Origin: Scolanthus callimorphus
Lineage: Eukaryota > Cnidaria > Anthozoa > Actiniaria > Edwardsiidae
DNA: 64,000 bases
Assembly (NCBI GenBank): GCA_033964015.1
Contig: CM066913.1
Coordinates: 18,747,854 to 18,811,853 of the forward strand
Reading direction: 5' to 3'
The notes under the pieces are model-generated. The model did no database searches and was not told the DNA's origin. It was given only the letters and a program-made list of their open reading frames with translations. The translations under genes were made by a program, and so were the position numbers. Shown here one piece after another: positions 12,435 through 23,243 of the stretch; the first letter of the stretch is position 1; each line of letters starts with the position of its first letter.

Positions 12435-12910
12435 CCCTCCCCCCCCCGGGGGGACTCCCATATTTTTTTGTCGGGGATGATCGTCGTATCTTTTAGGGGT
12501 TAAAATCATGGGGGTTTGGTCTCATTTAGGGGTGATCGTGATGGCTTCAATAAATTTTAGGGAGATTGGTATCTTTTAGGGCCGAAATATGTGTCCAAAT
12601 TGTTTTCTCTCATGATAGTGTTTCTAAAAAATGTGATGTCTCGATGAGAAGACGATAAATAAGAAGGCAGCATTTTAGTCAGACACGGAAATTTCATGAT
12701 GGGTATCTTTTACCTGTTACCCGTCTCCTTCGCGCCTACTTGGCATATAAGGCCGCATCTTTTAGGGTATCTTTTAAGGCTTTGGGGTAACAAATTATTT
12801 GAGCCACGCCATGTTTGGTATTTTTTAGGGGTGAAACTGAAAATTTCCGACGATCATCCCGAACAAAAAAATATGGCAGTCCCCCCCCCCCCCCCCCCAC
12901 CTCCCCCGGG
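12435..12910. mobile_element. Full-length MITE of the TATCTTTTAGGG family, 9-bp target duplication
   Basis: Terminal inverted repeats read GGGGGACTCCCATATTTTTT at the left and AAAAATATGGCAGTCCCCC at the right, with inner matches CGGGGATGATCGTCG and CGACGATCATCCCG. The 9-bp direct repeat GGCTCTGAC lies at 12426-12434 and 12911-12919. A 9-bp duplication is typical of Mutator-like transposition. The body repeats TATCTTTTAGGG-type words. It lies in intron 2 of copy A. Confidence 0.85.
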
Positions 12911-13209
12911 GGCTCTGACGTCTGAAAGTTTTCTTCATGTTGTGTCAGAGAACTATCCCTTCAGTCCCCTGCAGTGCCATAGCAACTCTCACTCTTTAAC
13001 CGTTTGTAAAAGAATCTCTATTTAGATGTATACTTACTAGCTGTACAAGCTTGCTAAGCCTTAGGCCTAAAGAAACGTTGACGGGCTGGTTAGGGTTCAG
13101 AACAGGTCGCACGGACTTGTGGTAGCGAGTTGGAGCGAAAAGCTGCTCACGGAGGAGTTTCTCGTATTGTTTGGCATGAGAAAGTCTGGCTGTAAAAGAA
13201 CAATCATTA

Positions 13210-13402
13210 AGGCCGATTTAGACTGTACGATTTTCGCCTACAACCATCGCATGCGACATGCTCGCATCAGCATACGACTCGAATCGCAAAGTCTAAATCA
13301 GCACTACAACTCCTCTACAACATGCGCTTACGAGCTAAGTCATGTCGCAAGCGTGTCGCATGCGATGGTTGTAGGCGAAAATCGTACAGTCTAAATCGGC
13401 CT
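13210..13402. mobile_element. 193-bp MITE with TTA target duplication, PIF/Harbinger-like
   Basis: The arms starting AGGCCGATTTAGACTGTACG are near-perfect inverted repeats of about 48 bp, continuing through GATTTTCGCCTACAACCATC. TTA flanks both sides (13207-13209 and 13403-13405). A TWA duplication is the known signature of PIF/Harbinger elements. It lies in intron 1 of copy A, just upstream of exon 2. Confidence 0.85.
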
Positions 13403-14453
13403 TTAGGTGTGTCTCTGTGTTCTAATGAGACGGGATAAGTATAGTAAAATAAATTACAGATATTAAGGATAGAAATGATGAACAAATGTTTTCAAATCGT
13501 TGTACGGTCCTTGGAGCTTTGAAACTCCCGGACGGAAAACATGGCTTGTTTTTCTAACGTACCTGTGACAGACAAAGAACCTGACTGACAGGATCGTTCC
13601 CGTTAGGAATTTTGCAATTTGGTCACATATGATCCTCACTGTTTTCCGATTTCCTATTATAAAATTCAGTGCCATTGCTTTCATACGGTTCAAAAGAAAG
13701 TTAAGGAAAAAGTATTAAGACCTCGCAACCACAGGGGAACTGCGCAAATAGCTGCCAGACCACACATCTCGCTATTATTCACAACTAGAGAAAACACAAT
13801 AAAACCTCTCAGCCAGTGACATTTCTACTGATTAACTTAGAGTCTTCCTTTGATTATCACAACCTTGAAGCTGGAGTTTCGTAACAAAGGGACGTCATCT
13901 AAAATTGATAGGCTGCGATTAAATTTTCACAATTTTTTTCTAATAACTATAGCAGAAGTTTTAAACTCAAAAATATATGTTTATGCTATAGGTAAATAAG
14001 ATTTCCAAATCCTGTAGTTAGACAGAATAAACTTTAAAGTAGCAATTACCAGATAACATCCCCAGTTTTTGTATGATAACACAAACCAGCGCTTCGAGAG
14101 TTCGACTCCCGACGAAACAGTGAGATGCAGTTCTAAATAAGAAGCTTGTCATAATTTGTTTATTACACTTAAGAATGGTCTGCTAACAAAATATGGTGTA
14201 AATACTTCTCTGAATTTGTTTGTTTGTAATCAAATTTTTCACAATCTTATTGAAAGAAAATGTGTCAAAGAAGCCAAAGGAGGTTGATAGAAACCATTGC
14301 AGAAATGTCCAGACCTGTTTAATTTGGAAGCTTTCTGTGGTTTGGCGTTAAAAAGAACATGCGTAATGCCACTTTTGAAAGGAACTTACCTTTTAAAAGC
14401 ACAAACACTACAAGAAATACCAAAACGAACGGAGAGGCGACCGAAATCCTCAT

Positions 14454-14930
14454 CTTGAATTCGTTTAATTGGAAACCTGTAGTTTTGAATGTCTTCTCAA
14501 GCGTTTTTAACAATATTAAAAATTGATGCATTATGCACCATGCGACCGTCCTGGTATTAGAAGTTATATGTTTGTTATATATGTATAGCCAATAACAGGC
14601 CATGTTCATAAAAACATGTTTTATATGATAAAAATTTCTCTTTCATTATATTATTACTGTCAATGCATCATACTGGCGGAAAGTATTTGTTTGAAAGTAT
14701 GTACAGGAAAGTATCCTCGAATTGCAGACAAGCTAAAGTACTATATTTTTTAGGACGCAGAATAGTGCCGAGGAAGAAGCACTCACTGAGATTAAAGGAG
14801 CCGACTCAACTAACTTGTCTTGCGTATAGCTATGTTTGTTCACGTTTGGGAACTTTCAAATAAAAACAAACAAAAAAACAATCGCAGAGGCCTGTTGTGC
14901 CATTTGAGGCCCGCACTGCGCTGGCTACTT
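14454..14930. other. Region upstream of copy A
   Basis: This holds the putative 5' untranslated and promoter region of minus-strand copy A. An in-frame upstream ATG exists, but the ATG at 14453 directly precedes a good signal peptide. No clear TATA box or other gene was identified. Confidence 0.4.
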
Positions 14931-15238
14931 CAGGGTTCTCACATTTTTCGGCTTTCAAAATTCCAGGACTTTTTCAAGGACATTTCGAAAAATTTAATGA
15001 CCTATCATAATGAAAAATGCGGGTTTTCACGTTCGATAAGAGCTACATGGGTATCCTTTAATTCACAATTTTACAAGAAACACACAACATCTTGTAACTA
15101 TTTCTTCAGGAAAAAATTTCCATGACTTTTAATGACTTTGATTGGTTTTTGTAAAAATTCCAGGACATTCTCGGTCTGGAAAAGGACATTTCTAAAACCC
15201 ATGACTTTCCAGGTTTTCAAGGACCCGTTGGAACCCTG
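14931..15238. mobile_element. CAGGGTTC...GAACCCTG MITE with TACTT duplication
   Basis: Starts CAGGGTTCTCAC and ends GGAACCCTG. Inner inverted matches include CCAGGACTTTTTCAAGGAC against GTTTTCAAGGAC on the opposite arm. TACTT flanks both sides (14926-14930 and 15239-15243). CAGGG termini resemble hAT elements, but hAT makes 8-bp duplications, so the superfamily is left open. Confidence 0.8.
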
Positions 15239-15719
15239 TACTTGACAACTTGCTTCAGCGTAAAGGTTCAAACAATTGCATAGACCTAAATGATGGACTA
15301 GATTTCTTGAGTAGATTTCTGAGTAGGAATGAGTCTTATAAAATGCTATTTGTTTAGTTTTGTTTGGTGCAGAGAGCTGGCAGTGCGTTTCGTGTCCCGT
15401 TGTGCCGTTACGTGCTCTCGAAATGAATTCCTGTGTGGTTGTTTGCGAGAATATCAGCATGCAATTGATGTCCAACATAGAATTTGTAGCCAGACAGCTC
15501 TGTTGATACGTGTCAATGTAGACTTCTTATAGCTTCACGCTGAAACACGTTTAGTCCAACATTGCTTTCTAGAAAAGCAATCTATTGTTTGGCAAAATAT
15601 GTTTTGTTTAATACTCTGTTAATACTCCCCAGCTTATTCCAAAACGGACGATCGCCCGCCGGACAGCCCTTGTTTTCGCAACTTAATTTTTTTTCCGCAG
15701 GGCTCCTATTGATAACAGG

Positions 15720-15955
15720 TTGTTTTATTCAATCTGAAAGGGCTACCCTGAGCCTTATAATGAAAAAAGGTTTCTGTTTTCTGTTAACACCGCGGTTTAA
15801 TAGAAAAACAGAAGGAGCAAGGACATTTTTAGTTACAAGCATCAAAAAGTGGAACAGCTTGTACTTGTAGATAGAGGGCTGCGAGTTTATTAGTTGTACA
15901 TACTATTAAGTGCTACCCTCTTTAAATAAAGATATTATTATTATTATTATTATTT
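15720..15955 (+). mobile_element. 3' remnant of a non-LTR retrotransposon with ATT tail
   Basis: A plus-strand reading frame ends at 15870 with TPRFNRKTEGARTFLV and KKWNSL, resembling the C-terminal tail of CR1/L2-type reverse transcriptases. Stop, AATAAAGATATT and an (ATT)n tail follow at 15930-15955, as at the 3' end of such elements. The polymerase core is absent. Confidence 0.65.
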
Positions 15956-15956
15956 T

Positions 15957-17371
15957 TTTATAATAATATAATCTTTATTGATAAAACTATAAGATTCAAG
16001 CTATTTACAAAAAGATATTAAAATATTGATAATATGATTTTTAAGAATTTGTATTTACAAATAATAATAATAGTACATGTATCTGAAAATATCTAAGAAA
16101 ATTTGTATTTACAAATAACAATAATAGTACATGTATCTAAAAATATCTAAGAAATTCTCGCCTGTCCATTTTCAACCTCAAAGTCCGTGTCTCTTAAATC
16201 TTTAGGAGTTGGTCTCCTAATTGACCTTGAGCCTCTCAGACAAAGGAGTGCTCCCCTCAGCAGCGCGAACGACACTTTAGCACGAATCCAAGAGATTGTG
16301 GCGGAGTAAGTTTCATCTTTCTTGGCAGCTAGGAGTTCAGCAAGCCTAGAATGGTATCGGCTGCATTCGTCGCCCATCCCGCCGGTGGTACTGAAGACAA
16401 GGGGAGTAAAAGTTCCCTGCTCTATTTCCATGATTCTGGATGAGTATTTCCTCTTCTTCTCCATCTCCTGCTGTCGGTAAACTTGCTTGGGCTCTGGTCC
16501 CTATATGAGGCGGCATTCGGGTGGCAAACCCTAACATCAAAGACGCCGACCTCTGTCGTTCCCAGAACCCTCTAGCGTGGATGTCTAGTCTTGCATCTGG
16601 GGCTTGGTTGGTACCTCTGTGTAGCTCCTCTCCAGTGACAGGTTGTAATCCGGGCTCAGTTTCTACATCATGGCAAACCATGCTAAGGAGCTCTGCTTCT
16701 AGGTCTCTCAGCTCATTGTGCCGTTGAATGATAAAGCCACCACGCTTGCACACCATCGCATGATCTACCGTGAAACGCGCACCGCACACGCATACTGATT
16801 GGGTGTCAGGTATTTGCCAATCGTATCGCAGTCTTATGGCGTCGCGAAATTCCCGCTTATTCAAGTCAAAACCCAGATCTTTTAGGGGAATGACTGAGAG
16901 CCAATTCGACGAGCCTTTTTCGCTCGCCAGTTCCAATACTCTCTCCGGAATAGAACTCTTCACATTTCCGAACTGGTCACGCAACCGTTCATCTTTCACT
17001 CTGCGCGTCTGCCGCTGCAACTCACGTACATCAGCTTCATCCGGGGGTTTATGTGATTGCGCAACTATCTGTTTCACAAGTGGGGCAGTTATGCAGACCG
17101 AGGCTGAATATTCAGTGGTGGCGCTTTGCGTTGGGTTTGTAATCCCCAGACCACCCATGCGCACTGGTAGCTTTAGAAGGTCTCGTTCAGATGAAGAGCA
17201 AGTATGCTCAGTAATTGATGGTATAAGAATCTCCATAATTGCTGCTCCAGTGGTTCCAGCAAAGCGCCAATGTCGGGTAACGTTCTTAAGAAAAATGTCC
17301 ATCTGTGCTTTTAACCCGCGCGTGAAAGCAGTGTAACAGGCTTGCGGTTGAGTAATCGCGAAATCTGCGAG
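15957..17371 (-). mobile_element. 3' part of an RLE-type (R4/Dong-like) non-LTR retrotransposon inserted in a TAA repeat
   Basis: The minus strand encodes the C-terminal third of a retrotransposon polyprotein. First comes a region after the polymerase ([14 protein letters not shown]), then a zinc-knuckle-like [24 protein letters not shown] and a nuclease-like [16 protein letters not shown] leading into an FDVRV segment. The tail carries [16 protein letters not shown] and LRGSRS and stops at 16147. This order fits restriction-like-endonuclease retrotransposons. Single-base deletions near 16547 and 16476 move the frame twice. The 3' untranslated region holds an imperfect duplication of about 70 bp (GTATTTACAAATAA, AGTACATGTATCT). 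ATT repeats lie on both sides, at 15933-15955 and 17372-17397. The element is 5'-truncated. Confidence 0.78.
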
Positions 17372-17628
17372 ATTATTATTATTATTATTATTATTACCAT
17401 TCCCCAAAAGTGATGATAGCTTAGCAGTGGACCTTAATTACTCTCTTTATCGCCATAAAAATTTCTGTCTTTGAATTTGGACCTGATTATGACTACCATA
17501 ATTCGATATTTGCTTTTAAACTGACGCGACATGAAAACTGAGAAGTTTTTCAAAGCGCCAGTGTTCCGCGCGTTTTTGATTTCATTCCTTTTAACAGCGA
17601 AAAGACCTATTTAAAATTGCATAGAAAG

Positions 17629-17946
17629 GCCCTGTTGTTCCTTTCCTTAAGGTGTGAAAGGAACCAATGGACTAATAAACGGAACAAAAGGACCTTTTAA
17701 AGTTAAAAGGAACCAATCGTTCCTTTCGACTGCGTTCCTTTTTACTTAATAGGAACAATAGTTCCTGTGTGAACTGTTCCTATCTAAAAATTCGGACCAA
17801 TTGTTCCCAATTAGTTGTCATATAGGAACCCAGGTCCGAACAATGCTGTTTTTGTTCCTCAATTGCCAAAACGGTTCCGATTAGCACCTTAAAGGAACGA
17901 TTCGTTGAACTATAAAAGGGAACGCATTGTTCCTTTTTGACAGGGT
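17629..17946. repeat. Dense cluster of GGAAC/GTTCC motifs
   Basis: Sixteen GGAAC or GTTCC pentamers occur in about 310 bp, in both orientations, often as AAAGGAAC or GTTCCTTT. Fewer than one is expected by chance. The block starts with CCCTGT and ends with ACAGGG, a possible 6-bp inverted terminus. It lies 270 bp upstream of the recombinase TATA box. It may be a small non-autonomous element or an array of protein-binding sites. Confidence 0.65.
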
Positions 17947-18219
17947 AAGTCTTCTGAAACACTTGTCTAATATTGAAGGCATGTCTAAACTTGCAGATTA
18001 ACCAGCTTGTGTTAACACGTAATAATAAGTCTGGGCATGCTTAATTGTCATTTTCGGACAAGCCCAAGCAAAGTGTCACGTCTTCTTTTCATCAACAATT
18101 CCTGCCTGGGCTTGTTAAGCTCTCTTGGGTATTGCCAAAAGGGCATGTTTGTGCAGATATGGTCACAAAGAGCTGTGATTCGCTAGCCCAAACATACGTC
18201 TCCTGGGAACAAAAACTAG

Positions 18220-18226
18220 TATAAAA
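18220..18226 (+). promoter_or_regulatory. TATA box of the recombinase gene
   Basis: TATAAAA lies 52 bp upstream of the ATG at 18278, leaving a predicted untranslated leader of roughly 25 bases. Confidence 0.6.
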
Positions 18227-18277
18227 AGATAGCGTCGTTTGGAGACTCAATCATTTTAGTCTTGACTTCTGAGTGAG

Positions 18278-20229
18278 ATGGGCAAACGAGGAGAGGTAAT
18301 CAACTGGTCGAAATTACCGAATGCTTCGCTCAAGCCTAAAAGACTTCACCTAGAGGACGACGAAGTGGATGGCCTTTTTCACTGTCCAGTTCAAGAATGC
18401 AAACACGATGGATTCGCCACACAGCGAGGATGCAGAAAACACGTAAAGAAAAAGCATCTTTGGTTTTATTACTTTGACGAAAAGCCTGATATCAACCTTG
18501 CTAAAGAGAATGTGAGTATCTCTGTAAAACGTGAAGCTGCTGGGAACTCTGCGCGTAATTTGACATTTCAAGTAAAATTGCTCAGCAAGTTTTTTCGTGG
18601 CTAACTGGCACTGGAGGTGGCTGTAAAAGTGATCGCCAAGCTCGGCAAATAGTTAGCAGGTGCTTGAAGTTCTTGAAATTTTGCTGCGAATACGAAGAAG
18701 ACCTAACATTTGAGATAATAGACTTCAGTTTGTGCTCTCCTAATCTGCTTTTTAAGTTTATTGACGTGCTTCAGGATGAATGGAAGCTTGGGCATGCTGG
18801 GCGGGTGGGGTACATCGACGCAATTGCAGAACTTATAGATTTTAGAAAGGTAAACGGAGCGTCGGCAAAGGTGCTAAGTAATTTTTCTACCACGGAAGTC
18901 TACTTGAAAAAGGTACGCAGAACAGTTTCTAAAATGATGCGCATTCAGTGGAATGGCGACCTTGACATAGAAGCATTAGAGGCTAAAGGACACTGGGCGA
19001 CGTTAGAAGAGCTTTTGGAAGCAGTTGCGCAGCACTTACCACGCTACGAAAGCGTGCTTAAATCGTGCAAGAAAAACAAAGCGTGGCATCTCCGTTGGAC
19101 TTGTCATTTGCTACCAAATTCCTTGCGCTTTATTTGTTTATAAAGGTCAAAGGTTCTCGCCCAATGACGTATCAGTATTTGACTGTTGACATGGTTATCA
19201 AGGCCAAGACAAACGGCGGATTTATTGATCAGAAAATGTTCAAGACTGCAGCGAAATATGGGTTTGACTCTATTTATCTGACAGATACAAACATGCAAGT
19301 ACTGGATGGCTATATCTCTCACATCCGACCTCGTTTAAAGCCCACGTGCGATTTCGTATTGGTGACAAGAAACGGCGGCCAACACAGCAAGCTAGGCGAA
19401 TCCATGAGCAAGCTAGTGTTTGACGCAACCGGCAAGTATGTTCATCCCACGCGCGTTCGACAAATTGTAGAGACGGCCAGTTCAAGAAACCTGGACAGCA
19501 CTGCGCAAAGAACCATCTCGGAGGACCAAAAACACAGTTCTATTGTCGCCAAAGTACACTACCAAAAACAGAGGTCGCGCGAAGTTGCAACCAAGGCGCA
19601 CACGTTTCTCAAGGAACTGCAAGGTGACAAGGGGTCAGAACTTGATGACGATGTTCGCGCACGCCTTCAGACAAGTCGACATCCTCGCAAGAGCAAGGCG
19701 AAAAATCGAAGAGCTCCTCGACAGATGATGTGGAACCCGAAAAGGAAGTACTCGCACATAAGCGCCATGTAGGAACACCACCTCTGAACACGAAAACAGC
19801 AATGTCACAAAGAAGGAAAAATGTTCCATTTTCTCCCGAAGAGGACAGATATTTGAAAGTCGGGCTAAAACGATACGGCTTTGGACAATGGAAGGCCATC
19901 CTCGAGGACCCCGAGTTTCGTTTTCAAAAACGAAGACATCAACTCCTTGCTATGCCGTGCAGTGCGCAGATTTCCCTCATATGGCAAGAAGTGAGCAATC
20001 ATGAACCAATAGGACACAGGGAGAGCAATCAAGGAGAAGGCTGGGTAAATACCGTCATAGAGAGCGTTGGCTCTCTTTTCTTACAAGACGAGAACAACGC
20101 GAGTGACAATGGAAAGCTTAGTGGACAAACACCCGGAGCTTAGCGTACGGGACATGAAGTTTGCTCGGACATTATCGAGGAAGAGATTCGCGTTCTGGAG
20201 TCAGTAAATTGGAGGCCCATGGAACATTT
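18278..20229 (+). pseudogene. Crypton-like tyrosine recombinase with N-terminal zinc finger and C-terminal SANT/Myb domain
   Basis: Family role: DNA strand exchange through a tyrosine nucleophile, moving a transposon. Starts MGKRGEVINWSKLP. A C2H2 finger (CPVQEC, then HVKKKH) lies at residues 37-60. A helical core-binding region follows (KLGHAGRVGYIDAIAELIDF). The catalytic half shows HPTR (HxxR box) near 19443 and KHSSIVAKVHYQ near 19530-19565. There the histidine and candidate nucleophile tyrosine are nine residues apart, the canonical spacing; KGSRPMTYQY may hold the first arginine. Near 19815-19925 is a SANT/Myb-type domain (FSPEEDRYL, GFGQWKAILED). The frame breaks near 18595, 19085, 19680 and 19930, each fitting one lost base. 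The short tail ends at 20229. Crypton is the closest known group; exact class unresolved. Confidence 0.8.
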
Positions 20230-20632
20230 GGACATTCTAGGCCTTTACTGAAGAATCGTTACCATGATCAGACACTTTAATATCAGTAATGCCCTTTATT
20301 AGCGATTCTAGATTCAAATAGTTCTTGTTTTTGACGGAAATCAAATAAAACATATGATGCGCTAAGATGTTGTGGTCTTTTGGAGATCCAGTTAACATTT
20401 GCTATTTTGTTTAGGGAAGGAAGAAAAATCAGTGTTGGGAGTACAGAGTGACAAAAAATAGCTTGCTTTTTGCCTGCTATTTTTCTTCCTTCCCTGGTCT
20501 ATAGCATTCAAGCTAAAGAAACGTTGTTCTCGCACACACGTGATTTTCAATGGTCGTCTCAATTTAATTTAGTGATTCAACAAATTCATTTCACTACAGC
20601 GTCACCTCTAGACGTCATTTACACGACTCGAG
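20230..20632. terminator. Convergent 3' intergenic region with poly(A) signals and a hairpin
   Basis: Between the stops of the recombinase gene (plus) and helicase gene (minus) lie AATAAA on the plus strand near 20344 and its complement TTTATT near 20293. A hairpin with stem GGGAAGGAAGAAAAAT (about 20415) and ATTTTTCTTCCTTCCC (about 20479) follows. The arrangement suits back-to-back transcript ends; the hairpin's role is inferred. Confidence 0.5.
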
Positions 20633-23243
20633 TTACATGAGTTTACTTATATAGACTCTACTGACCGGAAAAAAGTTCAATATTGTTTTCTGTCCTGAGA
20701 GACTCTTGCCACGCTTTCCAGCCTTTTGCTTTCCCTGTGACTTTCTTTTTGCTGGTCGAGTGGGGGTGTTCACTGGAATTCCTCCCCATGTGCTTGGAAG
20801 GCTGTAATCTTCCAATGGCCGTGGAACCCAGCTAGGGGTTGGGGGTGCAACTTCCGGGTTGAAGGTCTGGCTCCTTCTTGGTGTCGCTACTCCGGTTGTG
20901 TAGTCGATAACTGCAGAAGGTTTTCCGCTTGGCGTGGAAGGCATGAAGTCGTCATCGTCGTCGTTTCTTGGTGGTGTTACTGGTTGTGGAATGAACCATA
21001 ATCGAGAGTGTAAGTTGTCGATATTAGAAGCATTCTCTGGCGCCACGAGGCCAAGACACATACAGCTTGCGCCTCTCCCGCAAGGCTTCCCTGTTGTTGG
21101 CGGTACCTTCTTTTTCATGGAACAGCTTGAGCTTGTGCTCAGTGATCTCAATCATGTTAATTAGAGCCATCTTTCTGTCCTCCACCTTCTCTTTCTCCAG
21201 TTCTCGCACGTATCTGAAAACAAACAGAACCAGAAACTGTAGGCCTAAATTATATCTAGGCCCCAATGCACACACCTATGAACGAGATGTAACATAAACA
21301 TAATTAATTTTGATCAAGTCCCCCTTGTAGTCCTGTACATGTCCTGTGCGGGAGGTGTAACAATATAATACCTACCCGCAAAGCTCCTTTTCCTTCTCTA
21401 TGAGCCGTGGAGTTTTAAAGACGTGTTTCAACTTTTCTTCTTCTCTCTTTCTTCCCTCCTTCTCCTCTTCCCTCCATTGCTCTCTTAATTGCTCCATTCT
21501 CCTTTCCTCGATGTGTTCAGGTAGAGGCTGAAATGGTTCTGTAATGGCCTCTCGCGCTTCGTCTTCGCTGGCGATTCCCAAGGCCACAAGCTGAGCCCGT
21601 TTCGACGTGACTATGTCTTGGAACATATCTTGCTCACGCTGTACGGCAGCATCTGCCATCTCCTTCATTTTAGCGAACAGGCGAGTACGGAAACAGGAGC
21701 TTCGTTCTTGTTGAGCGCGAACGATGGTTTGCTGTCGGCTCTCAGCCGTGGATTGCTGGCTCGTGGCTTCCGAGTCCGGGTCGTCAACGTCGCCTTCTGT
21801 TGTCACATCATCAACATTGGAGCAAACTTCGTCGTTCTCTGGTGTGACTTCCTTCTCCAAAGTGAAGCAAAGAATATCTTCCTTCTCGTACTCTGTAAGC
21901 CTGGGTGTGGAAGCTTCATCTGTAAAGAAAAATAACAGCTCGTTTTTATGCTACTTTGTAAGTTATTGGCCCAGTGAATTTTGTGAACACACTGCAAATA
22001 ATTCTATGTTGGAGTTAATACCCCTTAATGATCCAAAGCTGCGGGCTGGAATCCTCTTGGCCTGTTGGATAGCATATACGATGCAATGAACGGGATGACT
22101 TCGAATCCATTGGAATGCTGCTGTATCGACATTGTTTAAACTTTGAACGTATAGACGTTAAGTCGTGCATCCATGGCTGGTTTGTCTACATCTTTAAAGG
22201 CCAGTTCTGCCTGGGATGCAATGATCATAGGGCATCTGAAGAAAGGAAATATATGTTTTACTGATAATAAGGGTTAACAAATAGCTTGCTGCGTTGAACC
22301 TGGGCAAAATCGCTGCCATCTAGCTAGTTGTTATAGTTTGCATCGGAAGTAAGAAATCACCCAGACATACTTGTTTATAAATCCCTTGGCGCTACTGTAC
22401 TTCACGTCATGAGCTGTCCAGCCACCCTGGGTGAGTAATTTCCAGTCATCCACATCCATCATGTCTGCAGTTGCCTCATCTAGGATAACTACCTCAGTGC
22501 TGTCATCGATCATTGCCTTGTTGAACGAGCGTTGCTTTGTAACTCGCGCCACATTCGAGGGGTTGACAACTCCCAATACAGCTGCAAGCAAGCTCGTTTT
22601 TCCGCTGTTGGCTTGTCCAACAAGACAGGGCACCTGTTAAAACATAATTGCTTTTAGCAAGCTATGATTAAGTATACATTCATGCAGGTGACCGTGGAAT
22701 GTGGATGGTTAGTTGTCAGTGCTACAAAACTGCTACAATTTCCGTTTAAATCAAAGTCGCCTATTACCTTTTGCTTGTGCTGCTTTCCTTGGAAGCTAAA
22801 CAAGCCAAGGAAGTCTTCGCAGAACTGGGAAATGTCGCTAGGGGACAAGCTGTTTTCCAATATCCCACGGAAATATGGGCAATCCTCATTGGATGTATGG
22901 TCATAACTAAAGTATGCTCGTGGCGTAACAAGACCAATTTCACTCTTGTTGATGGCACGTTGAAGAACTGCCGTTTTCAAATGGACAGACACCATCCATT
23001 TAGAACTTCAATTAAATCATAGTTAACACGTATTTTGTCGGATGACCTGGCTGTCTGGATTAGATAACCTCTCGTTCACCTTCTTGCCATACTTTACCAG
23101 GCGATCTTTGAATGCCTCATTCCCTTCCAGTGTCCCAATGAATGACTTAATGTCACCTTTGGGTTGGTACGTGTAGACTGCTCGTGATCCAGCTTGTACA
23201 AAGTACCTTTTGCAAGGGCGTAGTTCAGTGCTTTCATTGCCAA

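Larger units (their letters stand above)
9700..14453 (-). pseudogene. Nicotinic acetylcholine receptor-like subunit, copy A, frame-disrupted
   Basis: Family role: subunit of a pentameric acetylcholine-gated cation channel in the plasma membrane. Six minus-strand exons with GT-AG borders: 14390-14453 (ATG, signal peptide), 13038-13189, 12241-12285, 11446-11555, 11008-11242 and 9700-10388. Landmarks are [23 protein letters not shown], the Cys-loop [15 protein letters not shown] and GSWTHD. The last exon carries TM1-TM3 ([16 protein letters not shown]) and TM4. Exons 2-5 match copy B in length. Four one-base deletions break the frame: near 11035, near 10315 inside the loop-C vicinal cysteine codons (YGC where B has YGCC), near 10106 just after TM2, and near 9860 in the TM3-TM4 loop. 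Splice sites are intact, so this is either a recent pseudogene or a functional gene with assembly errors. Family assignment is secure. Confidence 0.88.

Noticed and set aside
16770..17336. 188-codon plus-strand frame
   Set aside because: It is antisense to the retrotransposon protein on the minus strand, whose motifs (zinc knuckle, [11 protein letters not shown]) are clear.
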